From: Chitinophagaceae bacterium
GTDB lineage: Bacteria > Bacteroidota > Bacteroidia > Chitinophagales > Chitinophagaceae
Direction: 5' to 3'
DNA length: 48,752 bases
Assembly (NCBI GenBank): GCA_025923075.1
Contig: JAICGN010000023.1
Location: forward strand, 1 to 48,752
A program made the translations under genes and the position numbers. Of the stretch, positions 15,315-24,587 are shown in pieces; position 1 is the first letter of the stretch; every line of letters starts with the position of its first letter. The notes below the pieces were generated by a model that had not been told where the DNA came from, did not search any database, and saw only the letters and a list, made by a program, of their open reading frames with translations.

Positions 15315-18300
15315 ATGAAAATCAATTCAGTTGTAAAAACCCTGTTACTTGTATTGGGATTTTCTTTTCTGCATGGGAAATCAATTGGTCAGCTTACCCT
15401 CGATAGCTTTGTAATGTTTTCGGGGCCCAATGGCACAGGCACAACGCTTATTGGATCCTCTATTACCATTAATGGGGGTTCAGTAGGAGCAAGAAAGCTG
15501 GTTCAAACGACGGGGAATGCGACGATCAACGCGAATATCTATTCAGGCGATAAAGTAGTTATTACGAACAGTAACATAATCAATGGAAGGATAACTGCAG
15601 CCAACTCTTCTGCTTCAACCGGAAATATTCTTACAGTTGGATCAAGCACCTCCATCTCTGGAAATATTGATGTCAACGGCAATGTTGTAATTGGCGGTGG
15701 CACTGTTTCAGGCACCGTTACAGTTCCGGTTGGTTCTACATATTCGGGCCCGGCGCCGGCCGGTGGTACTGTTTTTGGTCCGCCATCACTGCCAGCACTA
15801 CCTGTGATGCCGGATCCCACGCCGTTTCCAGCGATGACGCCCGGTCTTCCAAATATTACCGGCAATCAAACAATTCCTGCCGGGACTTATGGCAATGTAG
15901 TTTTTGGTGGTAATAAAACCTTGACACTGGATGGTGCGGGGGTATACTATTTCTACTCGTTCCAGCTATCAGGTAATTCCAATAAACTTGTTTTCAATTT
16001 CAAAAATGGGCCGGGTGTCTTCTATGTTTATATATACGGCAATGCAGATTTCGGAAAACTGAACGCCAGTGTTATAAACGGTGGCAGCGCAGCAAGAATT
16101 TATACAGAAACACATGGCAACGGTACGGGAACTTCAATTCCTGGAAATAGTTTTGTAATTGCTAATGGTTCTTCGGGTGGCGGCTCCAAATGGCAGGGCA
16201 CAGTATACGCACCTTTTGCCGGAATTAATATCGGTTCGGGCACAGGTTCCAGCACGCTAACAGGGACCTTAGCGAGCAGCACCAATGTGACTGTTCAGAG
16301 TGGAGTTACTATTAACTATGCGGCATTCAATACTTGCTTTCCACCAAACGTGAATGCAGGAGCTGATCGTCCTCTTGATTTTTCTACCGAAACAATTTTG
16401 ACAGGGACTTCCTCTACGCCAGGCGTTTCATTTAGCTGGCAGGCCATCAATGGAGGAATTATCACTTCCGATCCTAACACCGCAAATGTTACAATTTTAA
16501 CTGCAGGCACCTATATTGTTACTGCTTCCACCACTCCAACTTGTTCTGCGAAAGATACTGTAGTCATATCAAGCCGGGTACCCAATGTGATTGGAGCTGA
16601 ATTACTGTCCATCTATCAAAGCTATACTGATCCAAACGCTCCGCCCCCACCACCTTCGCAGTTCTTCCTGATCAACGATGGATACGTGATGATTGATGTA
16701 ATCGTCAACCAGGGTTATTATTCGTATATATTAGGCCTGTTGCAAACAGCACCATATGGGTTGATTCCACCTTTCGGACTGAATTATTTTCCCGACGGTC
16801 AAAGTACTTTTAAGATCACAGGTCTGTACCCGATTGCGAACCTGCTTAAACTGAATCTACTATTTGTCGAAGTCAATCATGTCACGGTTTATTACCAGCC
16901 TTTCAGTAGCGCCGGTCTGGTAACCAGTGCTGGTGATACTACAGTGCGATCCTATTTAGTTCGTTCAGGATATAATCTGGATGGTGATGGTATTAAAATC
17001 GGGGTGATCTCAAATAGTATTGGAACCAAACTCAGTGGTACTACTGCTACCTTGCCTCTGCAACCGGTAACGGTTCCACCCAATCCGATCCCACAGACTT
17101 TTAACACAAATACATTCGTACAGGATGTAGCAAATGGAGACCTGCCGGGTGATACATCAGGTGCTGTAAATCCAAATGGATTTTTGAAAAACGTGAAAGT
17201 TTTGCAGGATTTTCCAGTCGAGCGTTCAGACGAAGGACGAGCCATGGCTCAAATCATCCATGATGTAGCTCCTGCCGCCGAGTTGTATTTCCGTACCGGG
17301 TTTTTTACAGAAGAAGATTTTGTTGTAGCGATCGAACAACTAAGGTTGGCAGGATGCAGCGTAATTGTGGATGATGTGCAATATGCGTCAGAACCGTTTC
17401 TGAAAGACGGTATTCTGGCAAATGCCGTGAATGCGGCGACAGCGCAGGGAGTATCTTATTTTTCAGCAGCCGGCAATTTTGATAAGCAGAGTTATGAAAA
17501 GGCTTTTACCCCTGAGGATATAACTGCCCTTGGCTTTCCGGGAAAAAAGGCACATAATTTCGGTGGCGGTGACCTCTTTCAACATGTACGACTTGCCCCG
17601 GGTAATTATCTTTTTGCCTTCCAGTGGACTGATAATGTTTACTCCGCTGGCGAAGGTGGAACGGTTAATGATCTGGATATTTATTTAACGCCGAATACGG
17701 ATGGGACATCGTTGATTGGTTATAACAGGGATAATACAAACGGTAACCCGATAGAATACATCCCGATCACAATAACCGGAACTGACTCTGCTGACTACAA
17801 TATTTTTATCGTCAACCATACTCTCACCAGCGATCCTGACCGGATCAAGTATGTTGTTTTTCGTGGTGGTATCCGGATCATGGAGTACAACGAAGGAAAT
17901 TCAACCCTGGTGGGACACTCAAATTCAGATGGTGCGATATCCATCGGCGCTGCCCGTTTCAATCATGTTCCGGGTCATCCTTTATTACCTGCGGCATTAG
18001 CAGGTATTACAAAACCACAGATAGAAAGCTTTTCTTCTGTTGGAGGCACCTATGTAAACGGAGTACAAAGGTTAAAGCCAGATTTGGTTGGACCCGATGC
18101 TGTAAACACTACGGTGAGACTAGGGCAAGATTATCCGAATGAGGCACTGGATGGATATTCTAATTTCTCCGGGACATCAGCGGCGGCTCCGCATGGCGCA
18201 GGTGTGGCTGCATTAATTATGCAGGGACGACAGAGGTTCCTCGTTGGTCATCCCCAAACTTCTCCTGCAGAATTAAAATCATTATTGCAATCAACAGCTG

Positions 18301-21164
18301 TTGACATGCGACCTACCGGTCTTGTGGGGTACGATTTTGCATCTGGATCAGGTTTGATTGACGTAGACTCTGCCATGCGAACTTTTGCGGCGCCTACGCC
18401 ATTCCAAATACAATTAGTAGTGCCCCAGAATGTGATCCCGGGTGAATCTGAATTTAACTTAATAGTTACGGGGCAGAATTTCAGCTCTAATTCTGTTGTC
18501 TATATTGGAGATTCAGCTATTGAAACACAGTTCATAAGCAAAACAGAATTGCAGGCGACCATTGGTGAGTTTGAAGGAAATCCTGAGATAACGGCTTATA
18601 CCGCACCTAAAACGTCTTTTGGTGATGGGGGATTTTCCAATAGCCTGTATTTCTTTGACGGCGATATTGTAGTTCAGGCAGTAAGCGTTACTAAAAAATA
18701 TGGAGAAGCATTACCCGCTCTTGATACAATTATAACCATAAACGGCACACTGCTGCAGGATACTACAGTTACATTGGCGGATATTGGTTTGACCGGCTTG
18801 ACATTGCAAACCCCTGCCGCCGCATACAGTGATGTAGGTACGTACATTATAGATGTTTCCCGAAGTTTCGATATAAACAATCCGGATGACCTGGAATTTT
18901 TGAAAAAGTATAACTACATATTTATAGATGGAACCGTTACAGTTGGAAAGCTGCCGATAAAGGTTGTTCCAGATGATAAAACAATTACCTATGGCAAGGC
19001 GCTTGGCATAGTGACCTATAAATACTATGATGAAAACGGAGCTTTAATTACTGAGCCGGTTTTATTACAAAAGCTCGATTCCTCGCATAAAGAATTTAAG
19101 CCTGACAATACCCTGGCAGTAATACATAATTATCCCGGGTCAACAGGGCTTACTGATGCCGATCTTCAGAATATGAGTGGCATGGTTAGTTTTCAGTCTG
19201 TAAAAAATTCCAGAAAATTCGAAGTAGTCAACGGGTCATTGATACCGTTACCTGCCACTTCGACTTCGTTCAACGTGCACTATCTGGTTGATGTTGCTGC
19301 TCAATCCATCCGTAATTATAAAACCAATCCTGCACTCGCAATATTCGAGCCTTCTTATCCCAATATTCATTCAAGGGCGGTCGTAGGAGCAGGCGCATTG
19401 TCTTCGGGAACCGTAAGTGTTGATGGCACAAATATGCAACTGGTAAACGGAACATTAGTGCAAATGGTCAATGGCACATCCGGGACATTTGTGCCAATCT
19501 TAAACGGCACCCTGGTGCAAATGGTAAACGGTAAACTGACCAATGGCACATTAGTGCAATTGGTGAATGGCACGCTGGTGCAATTGGTAAACAACGAGCT
19601 TGTGCCACTGGCAAACGGCACGCTGGTGCAGTTAGTTAATGGCACTTTGGTGCAAATGGTGAATGGGACGCTAGTCCAGTTAGTGAATGGAGTTAACCAG
19701 CCTGTTTTGAACGGGACAGATGTGCAAATCGAAAACGGTACGCTTGTTCAGCTTGTCAATGGCCTACCGGTTGCAAATGGCACATTAGTGCAAATGGTAA
19801 ACGGTACCCTGGTGCAATTAGTGAATGGTACTTTGGTACAAATGGTAAATGGAACCCAGATACCCATTACCAATGCAATCCAAATTGAAAACGGCACGCT
19901 TGTGCAACTGGTGAATGGCGTACCATATGAGATACTGAACGGAACATTAGTTCAATTGGTGAATGGCACGCTTGTACAATTAGTCAATAGTTATTCGGTG
20001 GCGCCAGGTGACAATGAAGGCGCAGCGGTGATCATCGATTCTGATGACATCGCGGTCCAGGATGGCTTTGTAGGTGCAATGTTTTCGACTAACATGATCA
20101 CTGGTCTTAATGTCGGACAGCAGACTTTAGTAAGCGGCACGCTGATTAATTCCAATTTTCAAATCACTTATGAAGTGGGTCATGTAACAATTCTCGAAGA
20201 CCCTGCCTGTTTATTGACACATAGTCCATTTAAGAATTTCGGAAATACGACGCAGCAACCGACAAGTTTATGGTTAAACCTGACAACTAAAGTAAGTGGT
20301 CAGCTTGCATCGGAAGGTGATTATCTTTTATTCAAGTCCGCCTCTGTAACATTTAATAATATCGCCTCAACCCCCTCAATAACTGATCTTGCAATACCAA
20401 ATGGGAAGATAGTTGCAACGAGTGCTGTAACGGCTCCGGTAACAAATTTTGATGCAGCGACGAATACCTGGATCACTAAAGTGCCATTAGGTTTCGCAAG
20501 CACCTCCGACATTTTCGTTGCAGGAGCGATCATTAATTCAAGCAATGGCTTTATAAAAATGAATGGCAATACAAGCTCAGTTGTAAAAGGAATGTTTTAC
20601 AGCAACAGGGAATTTACCGACCAATGGGCTTATGGAATTGCTGCGTATCAACCTCAATTTATTTATTCAACGATCGGCGGAGAAGGTCTGGTTGTTTCGA
20701 TCAATGGAACCTATCGGGCGGGAACTCCGGTTCCGATAATATCGTCACTTGTGCAGGGCGGCAGCGGCGGTGGAGGAAATAATTATACAGGAAGCACATC
20801 TTCTTACCAGACATTTACGGCATGTATTGATGCGAATTCGTTGCCGGCAATCCTGATCGTTAACTCATCATTCACAATGGAAACAAATCAGCAGCAGAGT
20901 TTAGTACCTGAAGTTCTAATCAATCCAAATCCTGCGTCAAGCCAACTGACTGTGACTTTTGTTCCTTCACAAACCGGGAAATCGAAAATTGAAATATTCA
21001 CAATTAATGGAAAAAAAGTCTTCGAGACTGACTATGGTATCTGCAAAGTGGAAAATAAATATATTAAACAGATCGATGTTAGTAAATTAGTAAATGGAAT
21101 GTACCTGGTTAGACTATGGAATGGAGGAAGGGTGACAAATAAAAAAATTGTTATAGCCAGGTAA
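15315..21164 (+). CDS. giant secreted subtilase-like/MBG/octapeptide-repeat protein with T9SS sorting domain
   Basis: A 1949-residue protein; the ATG at 15315 (MKINSVVK) is preferred over the TTG at 15294 because it gives a normal signal peptide (1-26). In order: a Gly/Thr/Asn-rich beta-helical region (about 30-335), a PKD-like domain (340-420), a subtilase-like domain (about 540-1025), an IPT-like domain (1030-1114), MBG-type domains (from 1116), an octapeptide-repeat block (1370-1558), a beta-rich region, and a C-terminal T9SS sorting domain (NPNPASS at about 1868 to the end). In the protease domain Ser955 (GTSAAAPH) and oxyanion Asn721 (SAAGN) are present. The His-position segment reads DEGRAM (Glu640), and the usual Asp position reads SNS (Asn567). 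Predicted to be exported and attached to or released from the cell surface. A TPR cyclase gene follows 41 bases later. Confidence 0.9.
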   Translation: MKINSVVKTLLLVLGFSFLHGKSIGQLTLDSFVMFSGPNGTGTTLIGSSITINGGSVGARKLVQTTGNATINANIYSGDKVVITNSNIINGRITAANSSASTGNILTVGSSTSISGNIDVNGNVVIGGGTVSGTVTVPVGSTYSGPAPAGGTVFGPPSLPALPVMPDPTPFPAMTPGLPNITGNQTIPAGTYGNVVFGGNKTLTLDGAGVYYFYSFQLSGNSNKLVFNFKNGPGVFYVYIYGNADFGKLNASVINGGSAARIYTETHGNGTGTSIPGNSFVIANGSSGGGSKWQGTVYAPFAGINIGSGTGSSTLTGTLASSTNVTVQSGVTINYAAFNTCFPPNVNAGADRPLDFSTETILTGTSSTPGVSFSWQAINGGIITSDPNTANVTILTAGTYIVTASTTPTCSAKDTVVISSRVPNVIGAELLSIYQSYTDPNAPPPPPSQFFLINDGYVMIDVIVNQGYYSYILGLLQTAPYGLIPPFGLNYFPDGQSTFKITGLYPIANLLKLNLLFVEVNHVTVYYQPFSSAGLVTSAGDTTVRSYLVRSGYNLDGDGIKIGVISNSIGTKLSGTTATLPLQPVTVPPNPIPQTFNTNTFVQDVANGDLPGDTSGAVNPNGFLKNVKVLQDFPVERSDEGRAMAQIIHDVAPAAELYFRTGFFTEEDFVVAIEQLRLAGCSVIVDDVQYASEPFLKDGILANAVNAATAQGVSYFSAAGNFDKQSYEKAFTPEDITALGFPGKKAHNFGGGDLFQHVRLAPGNYLFAFQWTDNVYSAGEGGTVNDLDIYLTPNTDGTSLIGYNRDNTNGNPIEYIPITITGTDSADYNIFIVNHTLTSDPDRIKYVVFRGGIRIMEYNEGNSTLVGHSNSDGAISIGAARFNHVPGHPLLPAALAGITKPQIESFSSVGGTYVNGVQRLKPDLVGPDAVNTTVRLGQDYPNEALDGYSNFSGTSAAAPHGAGVAALIMQGRQRFLVGHPQTSPAELKSLLQSTAVDMRPTGLVGYDFASGSGLIDVDSAMRTFAAPTPFQIQLVVPQNVIPGESEFNLIVTGQNFSSNSVVYIGDSAIETQFISKTELQATIGEFEGNPEITAYTAPKTSFGDGGFSNSLYFFDGDIVVQAVSVTKKYGEALPALDTIITINGTLLQDTTVTLADIGLTGLTLQTPAAAYSDVGTYIIDVSRSFDINNPDDLEFLKKYNYIFIDGTVTVGKLPIKVVPDDKTITYGKALGIVTYKYYDENGALITEPVLLQKLDSSHKEFKPDNTLAVIHNYPGSTGLTDADLQNMSGMVSFQSVKNSRKFEVVNGSLIPLPATSTSFNVHYLVDVAAQSIRNYKTNPALAIFEPSYPNIHSRAVVGAGALSSGTVSVDGTNMQLVNGTLVQMVNGTSGTFVPILNGTLVQMVNGKLTNGTLVQLVNGTLVQLVNNELVPLANGTLVQLVNGTLVQMVNGTLVQLVNGVNQPVLNGTDVQIENGTLVQLVNGLPVANGTLVQMVNGTLVQLVNGTLVQMVNGTQIPITNAIQIENGTLVQLVNGVPYEILNGTLVQLVNGTLVQLVNSYSVAPGDNEGAAVIIDSDDIAVQDGFVGAMFSTNMITGLNVGQQTLVSGTLINSNFQITYEVGHVTILEDPACLLTHSPFKNFGNTTQQPTSLWLNLTTKVSGQLASEGDYLLFKSASVTFNNIASTPSITDLAIPNGKIVATSAVTAPVTNFDAATNTWITKVPLGFASTSDIFVAGAIINSSNGFIKMNGNTSSVVKGMFYSNREFTDQWAYGIAAYQPQFIYSTIGGEGLVVSINGTYRAGTPVPIISSLVQGGSGGGGNNYTGSTSSYQTFTACIDANSLPAILIVNSSFTMETNQQQSLVPEVLINPNPASSQLTVTFVPSQTGKSKIEIFTINGKKVFETDYGICKVENKYIKQIDVSKLVNGMYLVRLWNGGRVTNKKIVIAR
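19422..19992 (+). repeat. in-frame octapeptide repeat block (NGTLVQLV)
   Basis: A coding repeat with an 8-residue period (24 bases). The core GTLVQ occurs 14 times exactly, usually as NGTLVQ[LM]V, with degenerate units such as GTNMQLVN, GTFVPILN and GTDVQIEN between. The DNA copies differ mainly at silent positions (several codons for each of Gly, Leu and Asn), so the peptide is conserved rather than recently copied. Confidence 0.9.
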
Positions 21165-21205
21165 TACAAATATCATCAACTCAATACTATGTAAACCATT
21201 AGACC

Positions 21206-23182
21206 ATGAAACAAAAAGTAAGAATTTTAATCGCCTTTTTTTTACTTGTCGCATCGGGAGGTTTTGCGCAAAAACCTCTTGAAGAAACCGATATTCAAAT
21301 TAAAGAAGATACTGCATCGGTAAATTTCTTATTAAAAAAAAGCAAAGATAAACTTGGTACTTCTCCTGACAGTGCCATCAATTTAGCCATGCAGGCAAAA
21401 GACCTGGCAGAAAAAATAAACTATGACCAGGGCAAGGCATTATCATTAAAGAATGTCGGACTTGGCTACTATTACCAGGGTAAATATTTGGAAACACTTG
21501 ATTACTGGACACAATCACTGGCTATATATGAAAGCCTGAAAGACGAAACAGGAATTGCCAATTTGCAAAATAACATCGGGGCGGTTTATGCAGACCAGGG
21601 TGATGACGCCAGGGCTCTTGATTATGGATTAAGATCACTAAAGATCTCAGAAAAACTCGGAGATAAACTTAGAATATTATCTGCACTTAATACAGTGGCA
21701 AGCATATATTACGCTAAAAAGGCAACCTGGGATACGGCATTAAATTACCTGCTAAGAGCTTTGCCACTTGCCGAGGAACTTGGCAATCCAGATGTTATTG
21801 GTGGTATCTCTGAAAATATTGGTGAAATTTATTACGATAAAAAGGACGATGCAAAAGCAATGGAATATTATAAAAAAGCAATAGATGTATTGGGGAACAC
21901 CACCAATGCACCATTTGCTTACAATGGGGTGGGGAAAATTTATCGGCGTAAAGGGAATACAGCGGAAGCATTAAAATATCATCAAACAGCATTAGCTATT
22001 TCAGAAAAGCTGGATAATAAATTACACATGGTGAGATCGCTGGAAGGGATTGCTAATGTGTATTTAAGTATAAATGATCTTAGAACTGCCCTTAGTTACT
22101 TTGGCAAGGCCGAAACCCTGGCAACGGACCTGAAAGCTAACCACAATCTTAAAGACCTGTACCAGGAAATGGCCGAAGCTTATGAAAAAGCGGGAGATTA
22201 TAAAAATGCATTCGCTTATCAAACCAGGCTCAACAATGTAAAGGATACCCTTTTTAATGAACTAACTGAAAGAAAATTGGGAGCGTTGCAATTTGAGTTT
22301 GATCTCGAAAAGAAACAAAATGAAATTAGCCTTTTAACAAAGGATAAAGATCTGCAAGCCATCAGCATCAAAAGGCAGAAACTTGCAAAGAATGCTTTTA
22401 TGATCGGTTTGCTCCTCGCTTTTACAATTGCCTTGTTGATCTTCCGAAGCTACCGGATAAAAGCAAAAACACATAAAATACTTGATCAGCAAAAAAACGA
22501 GATCGAGAATTTGCTATTAAATATCTTACCTAATGAAGTAGCTCATGAACTGAAAACTACAGGACGCTCCACCCCAAGACAATATGAAAGTGTATCAGTG
22601 ATGTTTACCGACTTCAAAGGTTTTACAACGATTGCTGATAAAATGGCGCCCGATAGTCTTGTAAAAGAATTAGATGATTGTTTTATTGCCTTCGACGGGA
22701 TTATAGAAAAATATAAACTTGAAAAAATAAAAACGATTGGTGATTCATACATGTGCGCCGGCGGAATTCCAACTCCGGATGAGCAACACGTATTAAAAAT
22801 TGTAAAAGCTGGTCTTGAAATTCAGCAATACGTAAATGACTATAATAAGCAACGACATGAAAAAGGCCTGGAACCGTGGCTTGTACGAATTGGAATACAT
22901 GTAGGGCCCGTAGTGGCCGGTGTCGTGGGTAAGAAGAAATATGCGTATGACATCTGGGGCAGCACTGTAAATATCGCCAGCCGAATGGAAAGTAATGGTG
23001 AACCTGGCAAAGTAAATATCTCCTCCGCAACACATGAATTGATCAAAGATTATTACGAATGCAGCTACCGCGGTAAGATCAGTGCAAAAAATATTGGGGA
23101 AATTGATATGTATTTTATCGAGCACGAATATACCATACCCAAAACCCTTTTGCTCAAAGAAGGACAGGGAGTAGAGCAATAA
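21206..23182 (+). CDS. TPR-domain class III adenylate cyclase
   Basis: A 658-residue signalling enzyme. A signal peptide (1-22) leads into about six TPR repeats (55-345) predicted to be periplasmic, then a coiled segment, one transmembrane helix (396-414), and a cytoplasmic class III cyclase domain (460-640). The two metal-binding Asp residues are Asp469 (FTDFKGFT) and Asp513 (IGDSYM). Purine-selecting residues are Lys509 and Asp582, the adenine-type pair, and the transition-state residues Asn589 and Arg593 are present in VNIASRM. This predicts cyclic AMP production regulated by a periplasmic protein partner. It follows the giant secreted protein by 41 bases and is probably in the same transcript. 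Confidence 0.92.
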   Translation: MKQKVRILIAFFLLVASGGFAQKPLEETDIQIKEDTASVNFLLKKSKDKLGTSPDSAINLAMQAKDLAEKINYDQGKALSLKNVGLGYYYQGKYLETLDYWTQSLAIYESLKDETGIANLQNNIGAVYADQGDDARALDYGLRSLKISEKLGDKLRILSALNTVASIYYAKKATWDTALNYLLRALPLAEELGNPDVIGGISENIGEIYYDKKDDAKAMEYYKKAIDVLGNTTNAPFAYNGVGKIYRRKGNTAEALKYHQTALAISEKLDNKLHMVRSLEGIANVYLSINDLRTALSYFGKAETLATDLKANHNLKDLYQEMAEAYEKAGDYKNAFAYQTRLNNVKDTLFNELTERKLGALQFEFDLEKKQNEISLLTKDKDLQAISIKRQKLAKNAFMIGLLLAFTIALLIFRSYRIKAKTHKILDQQKNEIENLLLNILPNEVAHELKTTGRSTPRQYESVSVMFTDFKGFTTIADKMAPDSLVKELDDCFIAFDGIIEKYKLEKIKTIGDSYMCAGGIPTPDEQHVLKIVKAGLEIQQYVNDYNKQRHEKGLEPWLVRIGIHVGPVVAGVVGKKKYAYDIWGSTVNIASRMESNGEPGKVNISSATHELIKDYYECSYRGKISAKNIGEIDMYFIEHEYTIPKTLLLKEGQGVEQ

Positions 23183-23578
23183 TTCAATCAACCTGCCAAA
23201 GAAAGGACATTTCTTGAAGCAGTAAATAATTCAGATCCGATGTTGACTCTGCCAAGCTTATCGTTGTGCATTTAAATCATAATGCGATAAATTCCTTTCA
23301 AATATATTAACACAGGCCAATCAGCGCGCGGGGTTACCTGTATTTTCTGGTATATTGGAAATGTATTGAAGTAGCTGCAAAATTTGATCGCCGCATCGTA
23401 TTATCAGCTTTGCGGCAACCTTCCCGGTTATTTACACGATATTTCTACACCAATCCAGTTTTTGTTCAGGATAATGCGAGCGGGGTCGCAGAGGCAATGA
23501 TTAAAGTCAACAAGGAAATTATTTGGAATTTTTTTTATTTTAATAGTTGGTTATCGGCTATTCAAAATCGGACAAACC
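23183..23578. other. spacer before the glycan locus
   Basis: About 396 bases with no supported gene. The ORF at 23410-23601 overlaps the next start and looks non-coding. The spacer is AT-rich toward its right end, with a TTTTTTTTATTTTAA run near 23530-23545, likely part of the promoter region for the nucleotidyltransferase-like gene. No terminator hairpin for the cyclase gene was recognised. Confidence 0.4.
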
Positions 23579-24541
23579 ATGAGCGAACAAATACAGAATA
23601 ACCCTGAAACCGAGGTTGACTTACTACATCCTTTGCAACTTGAAGTCAGCATCTTAAAAGTCCTGGTATATTTTGACCTGTTTCGCTACCCACTCACCTC
23701 AAATGAAATAAGGTTATTTCTGGATCGGGCATCAAATGAGACTGAATTTAGTGAAGCGCTGGACGCGTTAGTGAGCACAGACAAAATATTTCGAATTAAT
23801 AAGTTTTTTTCTCTGCATAATGATCTTTCATTAGCGGAAAGAAGAATAAAAGGAAGTGAAAAGGCTGCCCTTTTACTGGCAAAAGCCGAAAAGATTTCCG
23901 CTTTCCTTTACAAATTTCCTTATGTAAGAGGTATTGGGATCTCAGGATCCCTATCAAAAAACTTTGCTGACGAAAATGCCGATATAGATTATTTCATTAT
24001 TACAAAGGCTGATCGCTTATGGATTGCCAGAACATTGCTTCATATTTATATGAAAAATCCTCTCCTAAAGAACCGCAGACAATACTACTGTATGAATTAT
24101 TTTGTAGACGAAGCGGACCTGGTGATCGAAGAAAAAAATATTTACACAGCAACTGAACTTTATACGGTGATACCTATGGCTGGAAACGGGAGCGTAAAAA
24201 GATTTTTTGAAAAAAACTCATGGTCCCACAACTATTTTCCAAACCGGCCGCTTCCATACGTTAAAGGTGACTTAAAAAAGCATAGCTCATGGTTTAAAAT
24301 GCTTGCCGAATCAATTCTAAACAATAAATTGGGCGATTGGCTTGATGATTATTTCCTGGGATTAACGACCAGAAGATGGAAGAAAAAAGAGGACGAGCAT
24401 CAATTAAATGCAAAGGGCGAAAGAATGGGGTTGAAAACAGCAAAACATTACTCTAAGCCTAACCCCCTTTTTTTCCATGACAGGTTTATTAAGATGTATA
24501 AAGAGCGTTTGGAAGAATGGAAAAAAACATGGGGATTTTAG
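23579..24541 (+). CDS. nucleotidyltransferase-fold protein
   Basis: A 320-residue protein with a Pol-beta-type nucleotidyltransferase signature: GISGSLSKNFADENADIDYF, with Gly123-Ser124 followed by Asp135-x-Asp137. These residues bind Mg-nucleotide in this superfamily. Residues about 20-80 look like a winged-helix or helical domain. The C-terminal part is basic and rich in Trp and Lys, suited to binding a polyanion or a lipid head group. It opens the glycosyltransferase locus and is followed 46 bases later by a GT2 gene, so a role in that pathway or in its regulation is possible. The substrate is unknown, and no third catalytic Asp could be assigned with confidence. Confidence 0.75.
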   Translation: MSEQIQNNPETEVDLLHPLQLEVSILKVLVYFDLFRYPLTSNEIRLFLDRASNETEFSEALDALVSTDKIFRINKFFSLHNDLSLAERRIKGSEKAALLLAKAEKISAFLYKFPYVRGIGISGSLSKNFADENADIDYFIITKADRLWIARTLLHIYMKNPLLKNRRQYYCMNYFVDEADLVIEEKNIYTATELYTVIPMAGNGSVKRFFEKNSWSHNYFPNRPLPYVKGDLKKHSSWFKMLAESILNNKLGDWLDDYFLGLTTRRWKKKEDEHQLNAKGERMGLKTAKHYSKPNPLFFHDRFIKMYKERLEEWKKTWGF

Positions 24542-24587
24542 TCAACCTGTTTTTGTTTGAAGTAAATTCGCCGGCGAAACACACCTG

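Noticed and set aside
19422-19992. Direct DNA repeats that might suggest CRISPR
   Set aside because: The units are in frame and code for an octapeptide within a long ORF; they differ at silent sites and there are no unique spacers of constant length.
23410-23601. 63-residue ORF upstream of the nucleotidyltransferase-like gene
   Set aside because: It overlaps the true start at 23579 in another frame, and its composition reflects an AT-rich leader.
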